In this document: positions 28,178 to 35,979 of the stretch, one piece after another
How the letters are laid out: each line of letters starts with the position of its first letter
Numbering within the stretch: the first letter of the stretch is position 1
Assembly (NCBI GenBank): GCA_903826405.1
Contig: CAIKEH010000007.1
Span: 1-64,000, forward strand
Reading direction: 5' to 3'
DNA from: an uncultured bacterium
GTDB taxonomy: Bacteria > Bacteroidota > Bacteroidia > Chitinophagales > Chitinophagaceae
DNA: 64,000 bases
Notes under the pieces: model-generated
What the model saw: the letters and a program-made list of their open reading frames with translations, nothing else
What the model was told of the DNA's origin: nothing
Database searches by the model: none
Position numbers and translations under genes: made by a program

Positions 28178-28300
28178 AGGGGTAATCATCAGCCCACCCC
28201 GCGGAAAAAGGCTCGTATTCCCGTCCGATACGACACCCCGCCGGTCCGTCACTTCCTTATCCCATTCATCAAAAAAAGATGCATGTCTTGGTATAACCGC

Positions 28301-28308
28301 TATTTTTG
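28301..28308 (+). promoter_or_regulatory. -7 box of gatC
   Basis: TATTTTTG, exact to TAnnTTTG, 16 bases before the gatC ATG at 28325. Together with the trpS box it makes a divergent promoter region of about 160 bases. Confidence 0.45.
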
Positions 28309-28324
28309 TCAGATAAACCTGAAA

Positions 28325-28615
28325 ATGAAGGTAACAGACGAATTGGTGGACAAGATCGCCCATCTGGCCAAACTCAGTTTCGATGCGAATGAGAGGGTCG
28401 AGATCAGGGATGATCTCCAAAAAATGATCGGCTTCGTCGAAAAACTCCGTGAACTTGACACTAAAGGGGTGTCCCCTCTTATCCATATGAGTAAAGAATC
28501 GAATGTGTTCAGGGAGGACGTGGTAGAGCCTGGAATGTCGACTGAGGAAGCCCTTTTCAATGCACCGGGTCGCCAGGGTGATTTTTTCACCGTACCCAAA
28601 GTGATCAAAAAATGA
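28325..28615 (+). CDS. gatC: Asp-tRNA(Asn)/Glu-tRNA(Gln) amidotransferase subunit C
   Basis: A 96-residue subunit of GatCAB, which converts mischarged Glu-tRNA(Gln) or Asp-tRNA(Asn) to the correct aminoacyl-tRNA. The start MKVTDELVDKIAHLAKLSFD at 28325 is canonical; the open frame extends upstream to 27905 without meaning. Conserved points are the IAHLAKLSF helix, the LQKMIGFVEKLRELD segment and FREDVVEPGMS. gatA and gatB are elsewhere. An ABC ATPase gene follows after 24 bases. Confidence 0.95.
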   Translation: MKVTDELVDKIAHLAKLSFDANERVEIRDDLQKMIGFVEKLRELDTKGVSPLIHMSKESNVFREDVVEPGMSTEEALFNAPGRQGDFFTVPKVIKK

Positions 28616-28639
28616 TCCTCGGGCTATACCCGAAGGAAA

Positions 28640-29356
28640 ATGAAAATATCCCATATGCAATCGGTCATCCATCTGGAGGAAATCTGCAAGAGCTACTACA
28701 TGGGCAAACAGGAATTGCAGGTCCTGAAGGGTCTTTCCATCGATATATCCCAAAATGAGTATGTCGCACTGATGGGCCCTTCAGGCTCAGGCAAAAGCAC
28801 GCTCATGAATATTCTGGGATGCCTGGACTCCCCTACTTCAGGAACCTATATCCTCAATGGGAACGACGTAAGTACCATGCCCGACAACGACCTTGCAGAC
28901 ATCAGGAACAAGGAGATAGGCTTTGTATTTCAGCAATTCAATCTGCTTCCACGCCTGACCGCCATGGAGAATGTTGCTCTTCCCCTGGTTTATGCAGGTG
29001 TCAGTAAAAAAGTGAGGAATGAAATGGCCATGGAGGTACTGGCCAAAGTTGATCTGACCCCCAGAAGCCACCACAAGCCCAACGAATTATCGGGAGGGCA
29101 GTGCCAGAGAGTAGCCATCGCCAGAGCACTCGTCAACAACCCCTCCATCATACTCGCTGACGAACCAACTGGAAATCTGGATACCAAGACCTCCTATGAG
29201 ATCATGAGCATTTTCTCCAAGATCCATAGTGAAGGAAACACGGTGATCCTCGTTACGCATGAAGAAGACATTTCCAAATATGCTCACCGCATCATCCGCC
29301 TGCGTGATGGTTTGCTGGAAAGTGACCGGATTAGGGAAACGACAGCCTTGGCCTGA
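28640..29356 (+). CDS. ABC transporter ATPase, MacB/LolD-like
   Basis: A 238-residue ATP-binding subunit. Walker A is GPSGSGKST (residues 46-54), the Q-loop is [10 protein letters not shown], the signature is [16 protein letters not shown] and Walker [13 protein letters not shown], followed by the H-loop VTHEED. This subgroup usually pairs with FtsX-fold permeases that move lipoproteins, peptides or drugs across or out of the envelope. No permease is adjacent, so its partner is unknown. An ATG at 28655 is an alternative start. It is probably cotranscribed with gatC. Confidence 0.93.
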   Translation: MKISHMQSVIHLEEICKSYYMGKQELQVLKGLSIDISQNEYVALMGPSGSGKSTLMNILGCLDSPTSGTYILNGNDVSTMPDNDLADIRNKEIGFVFQQFNLLPRLTAMENVALPLVYAGVSKKVRNEMAMEVLAKVDLTPRSHHKPNELSGGQCQRVAIARALVNNPSIILADEPTGNLDTKTSYEIMSIFSKIHSEGNTVILVTHEEDISKYAHRIIRLRDGLLESDRIRETTALA

Positions 29357-29466
29357 TCGGTTATACACAATACCCCATCCTTGCTGGTGAACAATTTGGC
29401 CATCCCGTCCATTTATATATCATCAACTTTAAGGTCAAATCATTTTAACATTTCAAGACTTGAATT

Positions 29467-30030
29467 ATGTCCACCAGAATATACACAAAGGGAGGGGACA
29501 AAGGAACCACTAGCCTCATAGGCGGCACGAGGGTTCACAAATCCCACCTCAGGATCGAAGCATACGGCACCACCGATGAACTCAATGCACATATCGGAGA
29601 ATGCAAGGATCTGATCGAGGATGAGGCCACCCGTAAACTTTTACTGGAGGTGCAGGACCGCCTTTTCACTATTGGGTCTTCTCTTGCTTGTGATCCCATC
29701 AAAGAGCCCCGGATCCGAATACCCGACTTGCTGGAAAGCGATGTAACCAACCTGGAAAAGGAGATCGACCGGATCCAGGAACAATTGGAACCACTCAGAT
29801 CATTCGTACTACCGGGAGGGCACCCAACGGTCTCCAAGATCCATATTGCACGCTGTGTTTGCCGCAGGGCAGAAAGGTGCTGTGTACGCCTAGAACTGGA
29901 AAGTCTGGAAGTGGAGGGGCTGATCCTTGTCTATCTGAATCGGCTGAGCGACTATCTTTTTGTATTGTCTCGATTCATATCCTTTAAACTTGGCGTCCCA
30001 GAGATCCATTGGACCCCAAGAACCACCTGA
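29467..30030 (+). CDS. Cob(I)alamin adenosyltransferase, PduO type
   Basis: A 187-residue enzyme that transfers adenosyl from ATP to cob(I)alamin to make coenzyme B12. The N-terminal ATP-binding motif TRIYTKGGDKGTTSLIGG and the helix motif HIARCVCRRAERCCVRL (residues ~120-136) are diagnostic of the PduO family. No B12-synthesis gene, B12-dependent mutase or cobalamin riboswitch was seen nearby, so it likely serves an enzyme such as methylmalonyl-CoA mutase elsewhere. Its stop codon touches the stop of the convergent ABC gene with no base between them. Confidence 0.95.
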   Translation: MSTRIYTKGGDKGTTSLIGGTRVHKSHLRIEAYGTTDELNAHIGECKDLIEDEATRKLLLEVQDRLFTIGSSLACDPIKEPRIRIPDLLESDVTNLEKEIDRIQEQLEPLRSFVLPGGHPTVSKIHIARCVCRRAERCCVRLELESLEVEGLILVYLNRLSDYLFVLSRFISFKLGVPEIHWTPRTT

Positions 30031-30681
30031 TCAGACGATCTTTCCGTCCTTCATGTGGAGAAGACGGTCACTCATTTCGGCCAGTTCCTCATTGTGGGTA
30101 ACTATAAGAAAGGTCTGACCGAATTCTTTCCTCAGCCGCAAAAAAAGATGGTGCAATTCCCGGGCATTTGCGGAATCCAGATTACCAGTGGGTTCGTCGG
30201 CAAAAACGATAGCCGGTTGGTTGATCAGCGCCCTGGCGACGGCAACCCTTTGTGCCTCACCGCCTGATAATGCATTGGGCTTGTTTTCCAAACGGTCGCT
30301 CAAACCCAGCCAGCCAAGGAGTTCTATCGCTCTTTTCTCCACTTCCTTCTTTCTTTTCCCTGCGATCCAGCCAGGTATACAAACATTCTCCAAGGCGGTG
30401 AATTCAGGCAACAGGTGATGGAACTGGAATACGAACCCAGCATTTTGATTACGGAAACCTGCCAAATTACGCCCCCGCAGTTGATCCACTCTTATACCCT
30501 CCAAACTGACCTCGCCCGAATCCGCATGTTCAAGCGTACCCAGAATATGAAGGAGCGTGCTCTTCCCAGCACCTGAAGAACCCACGATGCTTACGATCTC
30601 ACCCCGACCTACATCCAGGTCAACCCCTTTCAGCACCTGGACATTGCCATATACTTTCTTTACTCCCCTTGCAACCAGCAT
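30031..30681 (-). CDS. ABC transporter ATPase, LolD-like
   Basis: A 216-residue ATPase close in length and sequence to LolD, the engine that releases lipoproteins from the inner membrane to LolA. Walker A GSSGAGKST (residues 34-42), Q-loop VFQFHHLLPEFTALEN, signature ALSGGEAQRVAVARAL, Walker [13 protein letters not shown] and H-loop VTHNEE are all intact. The HHLLPEFTALENV stretch is typical of LolD. No LolC/E permease is next to it. It is the second free-standing ATPase of this class in 2 kb. Confidence 0.93.
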   Translation of the reverse strand: MLVARGVKKVYGNVQVLKGVDLDVGRGEIVSIVGSSGAGKSTLLHILGTLEHADSGEVSLEGIRVDQLRGRNLAGFRNQNAGFVFQFHHLLPEFTALENVCIPGWIAGKRKKEVEKRAIELLGWLGLSDRLENKPNALSGGEAQRVAVARALINQPAIVFADEPTGNLDSANARELHHLFLRLRKEFGQTFLIVTHNEELAEMSDRLLHMKDGKIV

Positions 30682-30783
30682 GAGTTGAATATTGACATTA
30701 AAAGCGGAAATTACGCATTGTGCGATAGCTGGACAAAAACAGCCATTCCATGTGTTTAATGCCCGAACTGCGGGATATTTGGA

Positions 30784-30814
30784 TTTGGTTATTTCAGTTT
30801 AACTACTACTTTTG
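30784..30814 (+). promoter_or_regulatory. Promoter of the DUF2795 gene, followed by a strong ribosome site
   Basis: TTTG (30784-30787), 19 bases, TACTTTTG (30807-30814): the best Bacteroidota-type promoter in the window. The gene also has AGGAGG at 30827-30832, 5 bases before the ATG at 30838, which is unusual in this genome. Confidence 0.65.
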
Positions 30815-30837
30815 CGAAAAATCCACAGGAGGAACAG

Positions 30838-31059
30838 ATGTTTTGGACACTTGAACTTGCATCCTATCTTGAAGACGCCCCTTGGCCTGCGACCAAGGAT
30901 GAACTCATAGATTATGGTATTCGCAGTGGCGCTCCTATTGAGGTGATTGAAAATCTCCAGGAGTTGGATGATGAAGGGGAGATCTATGAAGGCATAGATG
31001 ATATCTGGCCCGATTATCCGAGTCAGGAGGATTTCTTCTTCAACGAGGATGAGTATTGA
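30838..31059 (+). CDS. Small acidic DUF2795-family protein
   Basis: A 73-residue, very acidic protein (about 24 Asp/Glu) that matches the DUF2795 family common in Bacteroidota: FWTLELASYLEDAPWPATKD, then a short helix VIENLQELDDEGEIYEG and the terminal WPDYPSQEDFFF. The function of the family is not established. It has its own promoter, an unusually good Shine-Dalgarno site and its own terminator, so it looks like a strongly expressed single gene. Confidence 0.85.
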   Translation: MFWTLELASYLEDAPWPATKDELIDYGIRSGAPIEVIENLQELDDEGEIYEGIDDIWPDYPSQEDFFFNEDEY

Positions 31060-31079
31060 TCCCTACTGAGCATACTATT

Positions 31080-31107
31080 AAAGACCGCCATGAGCGGTCT
31101 TTTTTTT
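31080..31107 (+). terminator. Rho-independent terminator of the DUF2795 gene
   Basis: Stem AAAGACCGC (31080-31088) with GCGGTCTTT (31094-31102), loop CATGA, then a T run to 31107. Begins 20 bases after the stop codon. Confidence 0.92.
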
Positions 31108-31167
31108 ATTTCTGCACTCATCAAACTGTAGAGATCCCAAAAGAGGAATGAACTATTGGCCGGAATT

Positions 31168-31980
31168 TCATTTCTCCATTTGAGCGATGACATCCCCGGT
31201 CACACCCGTGTAGGAGAAACCTCCATCATGGAAGAGGTTTTGCATCGTGACCATCCGGGACATGTCAGAGAACATCATAGCAATATAGTTTGCACAATCT
31301 TCCGCTGAGGCGTTGCCCAGTGGACTCATCTTCTCTGCATAGTTGATGAATCCATCAAAACCCTTTACTCCACTTCCGGCAGTCGTCCTGGTAGGTGATT
31401 GAGAGATGGTATTCACCCTGACCTTCTTCCTCACCCCATAATGGTATCCAAAACTGCGTGTCACACTTTCCAAAAGTGCCTTTGCATCCGCCATCTCATT
31501 GTAATCGGGGAAGACACGTTGTGCGGCAATATAGGTAAGCGCGACTACGCTGCCCCAATCATTTATGGCATCCAGATCCCATGCCGTACGAAGAACCCGA
31601 TGCAGGGACATGGCCGAGATATCCAGTGTCTTCTGGTTGAAGCCATAATCCATTTCCGTGTAGTGCTTTCCTTTCCTCACATTCAGACTCATGCCTATGG
31701 AATGCAAAACAAAGTCCACCCCTCCTCCAAAATGCTTCATGCTTTCTTCGAACAATTTCTTCAGGTCATCCATATTTGTGACATCCGCGCCAATGACAGG
31801 TGCTTGTACCTCTTCAGCCAACTTGTTTATCTCTCCCATCCTCAATGCGACCGGCGCGTTCGTCAGCACCAGTTGAGCTCCTTCCTTATGGCAACGCAGT
31901 GCGGTCTTCCATGCAATGGATTTTTCATCCAACGCGCCGAAAATGATCCCTTTCTTCCCTTTGAGGATTTGATTGGACAT
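31168..31980 (-). CDS. fabI: Enoyl-ACP reductase (NADH)
   Basis: A 270-residue short-chain-dehydrogenase-type enzyme for the last step of the fatty-acid elongation cycle, and the target class of triclosan. The start at 31980 (MSNQILKGKKGIIFGALDE) fits FabI; 15 further upstream codons are open but unlikely. The family's two active-site tyrosines and lysine are present in LTYIAAQRVFPDYNEMADAK (Tyr-x6-Lys), and the cofactor region reads IIFGALDEKSIAW. An exact -7 box lies 15 bases before the ATG. recN is upstream, a neighbourhood I recall from other Bacteroidota. Confidence 0.96.
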   Translation of the reverse strand: MSNQILKGKKGIIFGALDEKSIAWKTALRCHKEGAQLVLTNAPVALRMGEINKLAEEVQAPVIGADVTNMDDLKKLFEESMKHFGGGVDFVLHSIGMSLNVRKGKHYTEMDYGFNQKTLDISAMSLHRVLRTAWDLDAINDWGSVVALTYIAAQRVFPDYNEMADAKALLESVTRSFGYHYGVRKKVRVNTISQSPTRTTAGSGVKGFDGFINYAEKMSPLGNASAEDCANYIAMMFSDMSRMVTMQNLFHDGGFSYTGVTGDVIAQMEK

Positions 31981-32319
31981 GATGCTGATTTTTTGCAAAA
32001 ATAATGGCTTTCCGGGAATAAGCATTCAACAAGAGTGGCCTGCGAAATGACCTGCGGGGTCATTGGAAAAATAAGCAACCCCCAAAGTTCAAAGGGAGAT
32101 CTTGTTCAGGATCTATACCATCTGGATCATTTCAGGTCAACTTGCCGAAAAGCTCAACATGATGAAAATCGAAAACTAAAGGCCTGCTTGTACATGAAGG
32201 ATGAAATTAACAGCTTAGGATCCCGATGTACGCGATTGGGTTCATTGATGATCATGAAATTGCCCTAAAAAGCACCTAAAGATGATCGAACATCAGCATT
32301 CAACATATCCGGTAAGATT
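31981..32319. other. Intergenic region upstream of fabI
   Basis: No gene is recognised in 339 bases. It holds the fabI -7 box (31996-32003) and a perfect 7-bp inverted repeat AATGACC/GGTCATT (32046-32064, 5-base loop) just upstream of the promoter, which could be an operator. The remainder shows no conserved-looking frame. Confidence 0.5.
31996..32003 (-). promoter_or_regulatory. -7 box of fabI
   Basis: TATTTTTG on the minus strand, exact to TAnnTTTG. TTG triplets occur upstream but at a spacing of 23 bases or more. Confidence 0.45.
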
Positions 32320-33975
32320 TCATCCCCTAACCATCTCACGCGCATTCTCCAGCACGATGGCTGTTGGTTTTTCACCACCCATCATTCGTGCGATGACGTC
32401 CACCCTTTCCTCTTCATCAAGTTTTCGGATCTGCGTTTCTATCCCAAAGGAGTTTTCTTTCTTGTAAATGAGATAGTGAGAATCCGCTCTGGCGGCGATC
32501 TGTGGCTGGTGAGTGATGGAGATCACCTGATGACGTGAAGAAAGTTCCTTCATCAAAAGACCCACCTGCCGGGCGGCTTCACCACTGATCCCACTGTCGA
32601 TCTCGTCGAATATAAGCGTCGGCATTTCTTGCTTGCCGGCAAGGATGGATTTGAGCACCAGCATGAGTCTGCTCAATTCCCCGCCACTAGCGATGCGCTG
32701 TATGGGCTCGAATCTGTCATTTCTGTTGGCATCGAAAAGAAACTCTACCCGATCTGAGCCCCATGCATTCAATGTTGAAGCGGAAAGCTCCACCTTCAAT
32801 CTTGCGGAAGGCATACCCACTTGTTTCAACAGTGTAGCAACTTTTTCCTCCAACGCACCGATCTCTGCCTGTCGACGGACCGTTAGTTCAGAAGCGAGTT
32901 CAATGGACTTGACACGATGAAGTTCCACGGTTTTTTCCATTGCTTTCACATCCTCGCTCCTGTTCTGGAATGAAAGGATTTTCTCCCCCAAGGAACGCTG
33001 TATACCCAGCAGTTCTCCTGTAGACCGAACACCATGCTTACGAAGCAATCTATTTCCCTGATCAAGCCTTTCCCTTAAAAGAATAACCTTCGCTTCATCG
33101 GTATTGATGCTGTTCTGAATGTGATCAATTTCATTCACGATATCCTGAAGTTCGAGGAACGAGGATTGAGTCCTTTCCAGAAGTGCGGGTATCGAAACAT
33201 GATATTTCGAGATGGTCATTAAGCCATTGATCATGGATTTGATCTGCGGCAGTATCGGACGATCCCCTTCCTTGAATCCCATTACCATCCCGGAAATCGA
33301 TCGACGAACTTCTTCAGCATGTTCCAGTAGCCCGAGTTGCGACTCCAAAGCTTCCAATTCACCTTCCTGCAGTCCCAAATCGTTCAGTTCCTCTGTCAGA
33401 AATCGTATGTAATCCGATTCTCGAAGATCATTTTCTTGTAGCCTGCGTAACCCATCAAGAGCCTGGGAAGCTTCCTGCCATGCTTTGAAATGACTGTCAT
33501 AATCCTGAAGTTTTTTTGCATTTCCGGCCAACGCATCCAATACATGGAATTGGGTCCTGTTCTCGCCCAATTCCATTGAATCGAACTGCTGATGCATGTC
33601 CACCAGCAGATCGGAAATCTGCCTGAGTTGAGCGAGATTCACGGGAGTATCATTCACAAAGGCACGGGACTTGCCATTATTGCCTATCTCCCTGCGGAGT
33701 ATAACCACATCATCTGTTTCGATCTCCCAAAGTTGAAGCAAGCTGCGGGTTTCGTCATGGACAGATGGCCTAAAATGAGCTTCCACCAGACATTTCGTAC
33801 TCTTGTCTGCCAGAACTGAAGAATCCGCCCTATCTCCCAGGACAAGCCCTAAGGCACCCACCACGATACTCTTTCCCGCACCCGTTTCACCGGTAATGAT
33901 ATTGAAACCATTTTTGAGGTCGAAATCCACCTCCCGGATGATGGCATAATTGCGGATCGAAAGATGCTGGAGCAT
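32320..33975 (-). CDS. recN: DNA repair protein RecN
   Basis: A 551-residue SMC-like ATPase that acts in repair of DNA double-strand breaks. The N-terminal half has Walker A GETGAGKS (residues ~30-37) after the canonical MLQHLSIRNYAIIREVDFD. A central coiled coil runs from about 150 to 370. The C-terminal half carries the ABC signature ASGGELSRLMLVLK and Walker B LIFDEIDSGISG, then SITHQPQIAA. Length is normal. An exact -7 box lies only 4 bases before the ATG, which suggests a leaderless transcript. Confidence 0.96.
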   Translation of the reverse strand: MLQHLSIRNYAIIREVDFDLKNGFNIITGETGAGKSIVVGALGLVLGDRADSSVLADKSTKCLVEAHFRPSVHDETRSLLQLWEIETDDVVILRREIGNNGKSRAFVNDTPVNLAQLRQISDLLVDMHQQFDSMELGENRTQFHVLDALAGNAKKLQDYDSHFKAWQEASQALDGLRRLQENDLRESDYIRFLTEELNDLGLQEGELEALESQLGLLEHAEEVRRSISGMVMGFKEGDRPILPQIKSMINGLMTISKYHVSIPALLERTQSSFLELQDIVNEIDHIQNSINTDEAKVILLRERLDQGNRLLRKHGVRSTGELLGIQRSLGEKILSFQNRSEDVKAMEKTVELHRVKSIELASELTVRRQAEIGALEEKVATLLKQVGMPSARLKVELSASTLNAWGSDRVEFLFDANRNDRFEPIQRIASGGELSRLMLVLKSILAGKQEMPTLIFDEIDSGISGEAARQVGLLMKELSSRHQVISITHQPQIAARADSHYLIYKKENSFGIETQIRKLDEEERVDVIARMMGGEKPTAIVLENAREMVRG

Positions 33976-33979
33976 GTAT

Positions 33980-33987
33980 CAAATTTA
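33980..33987 (-). promoter_or_regulatory. -7 box of recN
   Basis: TAAATTTG on the minus strand, exact to TAnnTTTG, with only 4 bases before the recN ATG. If used, the mRNA would start at or next to the start codon. Confidence 0.4.
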
Positions 33988-34015
33988 AGTGGTCGAACAG
34001 CAATTACACGTATAA

Positions 34016-34052
34016 GCAAAAAAGAAAAAGGCGCCTTAAGGGCACCTTTTTA
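34016..34052 (-). terminator. Terminator of the nif3-like/zinc-ribbon operon
   Basis: On the minus strand a 10-bp stem with one mismatch (AAAAGGTGCC pairing with GGCGCCTTTT) is followed by TTCTTTTTTTG. It lies 19 bases after the stop of the zinc-ribbon gene. Confidence 0.75.
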
Positions 34053-34070
34053 AAAATTCATGTTGAAGCA

Positions 34071-34829
34071 TCATGCGTGCGACTTGGCATCTTCAAAGAG
34101 TTCCTCATCCACGAGAATCCGACCACAGTTCTCACAAACAATGATCTTTTTATGCTGGCGGATCTCACTCTGGCGTTGTGGCGGGATCGCGTTGTAGCAA
34201 CCCCCACAAGCATCCCTTAAGATGGGAACCACCGAAAGTCCATTCCGGTAATTCTTGCGGATCCGCTCATAAGAGGCCAATAGGCGTTGGTCGACCTTTT
34301 TCTTGGCCTCCTGGGCCAAAGCCTGGAATTCATTTTCTTCCTTCTCCGTTTCGCTGATGATCTTTTCCAGTTCCCCTTTTTTATGCTTCAGGTTGGTCTC
34401 CTTCTCTTCGATCTTCCTTTTTGCAGCATCAAGGACCCTAGCCTTATCCGCAATCTCCTCGGCAGCATCTTTCATATGCTTCTCGGCAAGCCTGATCTCT
34501 AGAGTTTGCATCTCAACCTCTTTATTGACCGCTTCAAATTCCCGGTTGTTCTTTACATTTTCAGACTGCTTCTCGTATTTCTTGATCAGTGACTGAGCTT
34601 CTTTGATCAATTCCTTTTTTTGCTCTATGAACTCCGAAATGCCGTTCACTTCTTCCTCGATCCTGTGCTCACGGGCATGCAAACCCTGGATCTCATCCTC
34701 CAGATCGCTCACTTCCATGGGAAGTTCCCCTTTAAGAATGGAGATCTCATCCATCTTGCTTTCTATTTTCTGAAGATGAACCAGTGAAGAAAGCTTTTCT
34801 TCTACGGAATAATCTTTTGCGTTGGCCAT
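34071..34829 (-). CDS. Coiled-coil protein with C-terminal C4 zinc ribbon
   Basis: A 252-residue cytoplasmic protein: a long charged coiled coil (about residues 10-195) followed by a zinc ribbon with two Cys pairs, CGGCYNAIPPQ and CENCGRIL, about 20 residues apart. This is the DUF164/CdsZ-like family, found beside the Nif3-family gene in many bacteria. The molecular role is not firmly known; work on relatives points to links with nucleic acids or dinucleotide metabolism. It starts 4 bases after the stop of the Nif3-like gene, so they form an operon with the terminator at 34016. Confidence 0.9.
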   Translation of the reverse strand: MANAKDYSVEEKLSSLVHLQKIESKMDEISILKGELPMEVSDLEDEIQGLHAREHRIEEEVNGISEFIEQKKELIKEAQSLIKKYEKQSENVKNNREFEAVNKEVEMQTLEIRLAEKHMKDAAEEIADKARVLDAAKRKIEEKETNLKHKKGELEKIISETEKEENEFQALAQEAKKKVDQRLLASYERIRKNYRNGLSVVPILRDACGGCYNAIPPQRQSEIRQHKKIIVCENCGRILVDEELFEDAKSHA

Positions 34830-34833
34830 ACGG

Positions 34834-35931
34834 TTAAATCAGATAATTGACGGGATTGGTTTGTACACTACTTTTAAGGACGGCAAAGTTAGGGAATTTT
34901 TCCTTCAATAGGTCACAAAGCAGGTTTGAGGTATACTGTTCACTTTCATAGTGGCCTATATCCGCCAAAACGATCCTGTCATCTGCCTTGAAGAAATCGT
35001 GATACTTCAGGTCCGAGGTCACGAATATATCGGCTCCAGCACCTATCGCATTGGAAATCAGAAAACTACCAGCACCTCCACAGACAGCCACCTTTCTGAC
35101 TGAGAGGCCTCTGAGGGGAGAATAACGGACAACGGGAGTACCGAATACCTTTTGTAGCCTTTCCAGAAATTCTTTTTCCGAAACCTCATCAGGAAGTTCA
35201 CCTATAATTCCCGACCCCACCCGGTCATAGGAATTTTCCAGAATCACTAGATCATAGGCGACTTCTTCATAGGGGTGTGCATCCCTCATGGCCTTCACGA
35301 CCACCCCCTCCAACCAAAAAGGAAAGATGATTTCCAGCCTGATCTCCTTTTCCACATGCCTTTGGCCGAGGTCACCTTTAAAGGGGTTGGAGCCAGGTAG
35401 TGGCAGGAATGTGCCCTCCCCTTCCACGGTGAAACTGCATTCCGAATATTTACCGATATGACCCGCCCCTGCTTGAAAAATGGCTTCCTTGACCACAGAT
35501 GCATGATCAATGGGGACGAAACAGTGCAACTTCCTCAACACTTTACCTGCCGGCTTGAGCACCTTGATATGTTGAAGCCCCAAGAGATCTGCTACCCTGC
35601 CGTTCACACCATGCAACACGTTGTCCAAATTGGTATGTATTGCATAAATACTGATCCCGGCACGGATGGCCTGCATCAGTAATCTACCGGTCAGGTCACC
35701 TTCGATTACACTTCGGATACCTCCGAAGATGAGGGGATGATGGGCGACGATCAAGTTGCAGCCTTTTTCTATGGCTTCCGCGATGACCTTTTCATTGATA
35801 TCCAAAGTGACCATGACTCCCTGACATTCGCCATGAATATCTCCGGTAATCAGCCCGGAGTTATCATATTCCTCCTGCAGGGAAAGCGGTGCAACTGTTT
35901 CTAAAAAGTTAATAATGGCGTCGTTATTCAT
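34834..35931 (-). CDS. Nif3-like dinuclear metal-centre protein
   Basis: A 365-residue member of the NIF3/YbgI family, toroidal hexamers with two metals per subunit; some are proposed GTP cyclohydrolase I type 2, but the role is unsettled. Metal-site motifs: IVAHHPLIFGG (residues ~62-72), the N-terminal half TGDIHGE, and at the C-terminus FVTSDLKYHDFF and DIGHYESEQY. The middle insert (about 130-235) is the CutA/PII-like domain found in the longer members. First gene of a two-gene operon with the zinc-ribbon protein. Confidence 0.92.
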   Translation of the reverse strand: MNNDAIINFLETVAPLSLQEEYDNSGLITGDIHGECQGVMVTLDINEKVIAEAIEKGCNLIVAHHPLIFGGIRSVIEGDLTGRLLMQAIRAGISIYAIHTNLDNVLHGVNGRVADLLGLQHIKVLKPAGKVLRKLHCFVPIDHASVVKEAIFQAGAGHIGKYSECSFTVEGEGTFLPLPGSNPFKGDLGQRHVEKEIRLEIIFPFWLEGVVVKAMRDAHPYEEVAYDLVILENSYDRVGSGIIGELPDEVSEKEFLERLQKVFGTPVVRYSPLRGLSVRKVAVCGGAGSFLISNAIGAGADIFVTSDLKYHDFFKADDRIVLADIGHYESEQYTSNLLCDLLKEKFPNFAVLKSSVQTNPVNYLI

Positions 35932-35979
35932 GATGAGCAGGTGATTTGGACAAAATGAAATTACTTTGTCTTTTCTGAA

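Noticed and set aside
28163-28753. A 197-codon N-terminal extension of trpS
   Set aside because: It overlaps gatC on the other strand, has no tRNA-synthetase similarity, and the canonical TrpS start is at 28162.
29357-29466. Cobalamin riboswitch before the adenosyltransferase
   Set aside because: No B12-box-like sequence or suitable length; only 110 AT-rich bases.
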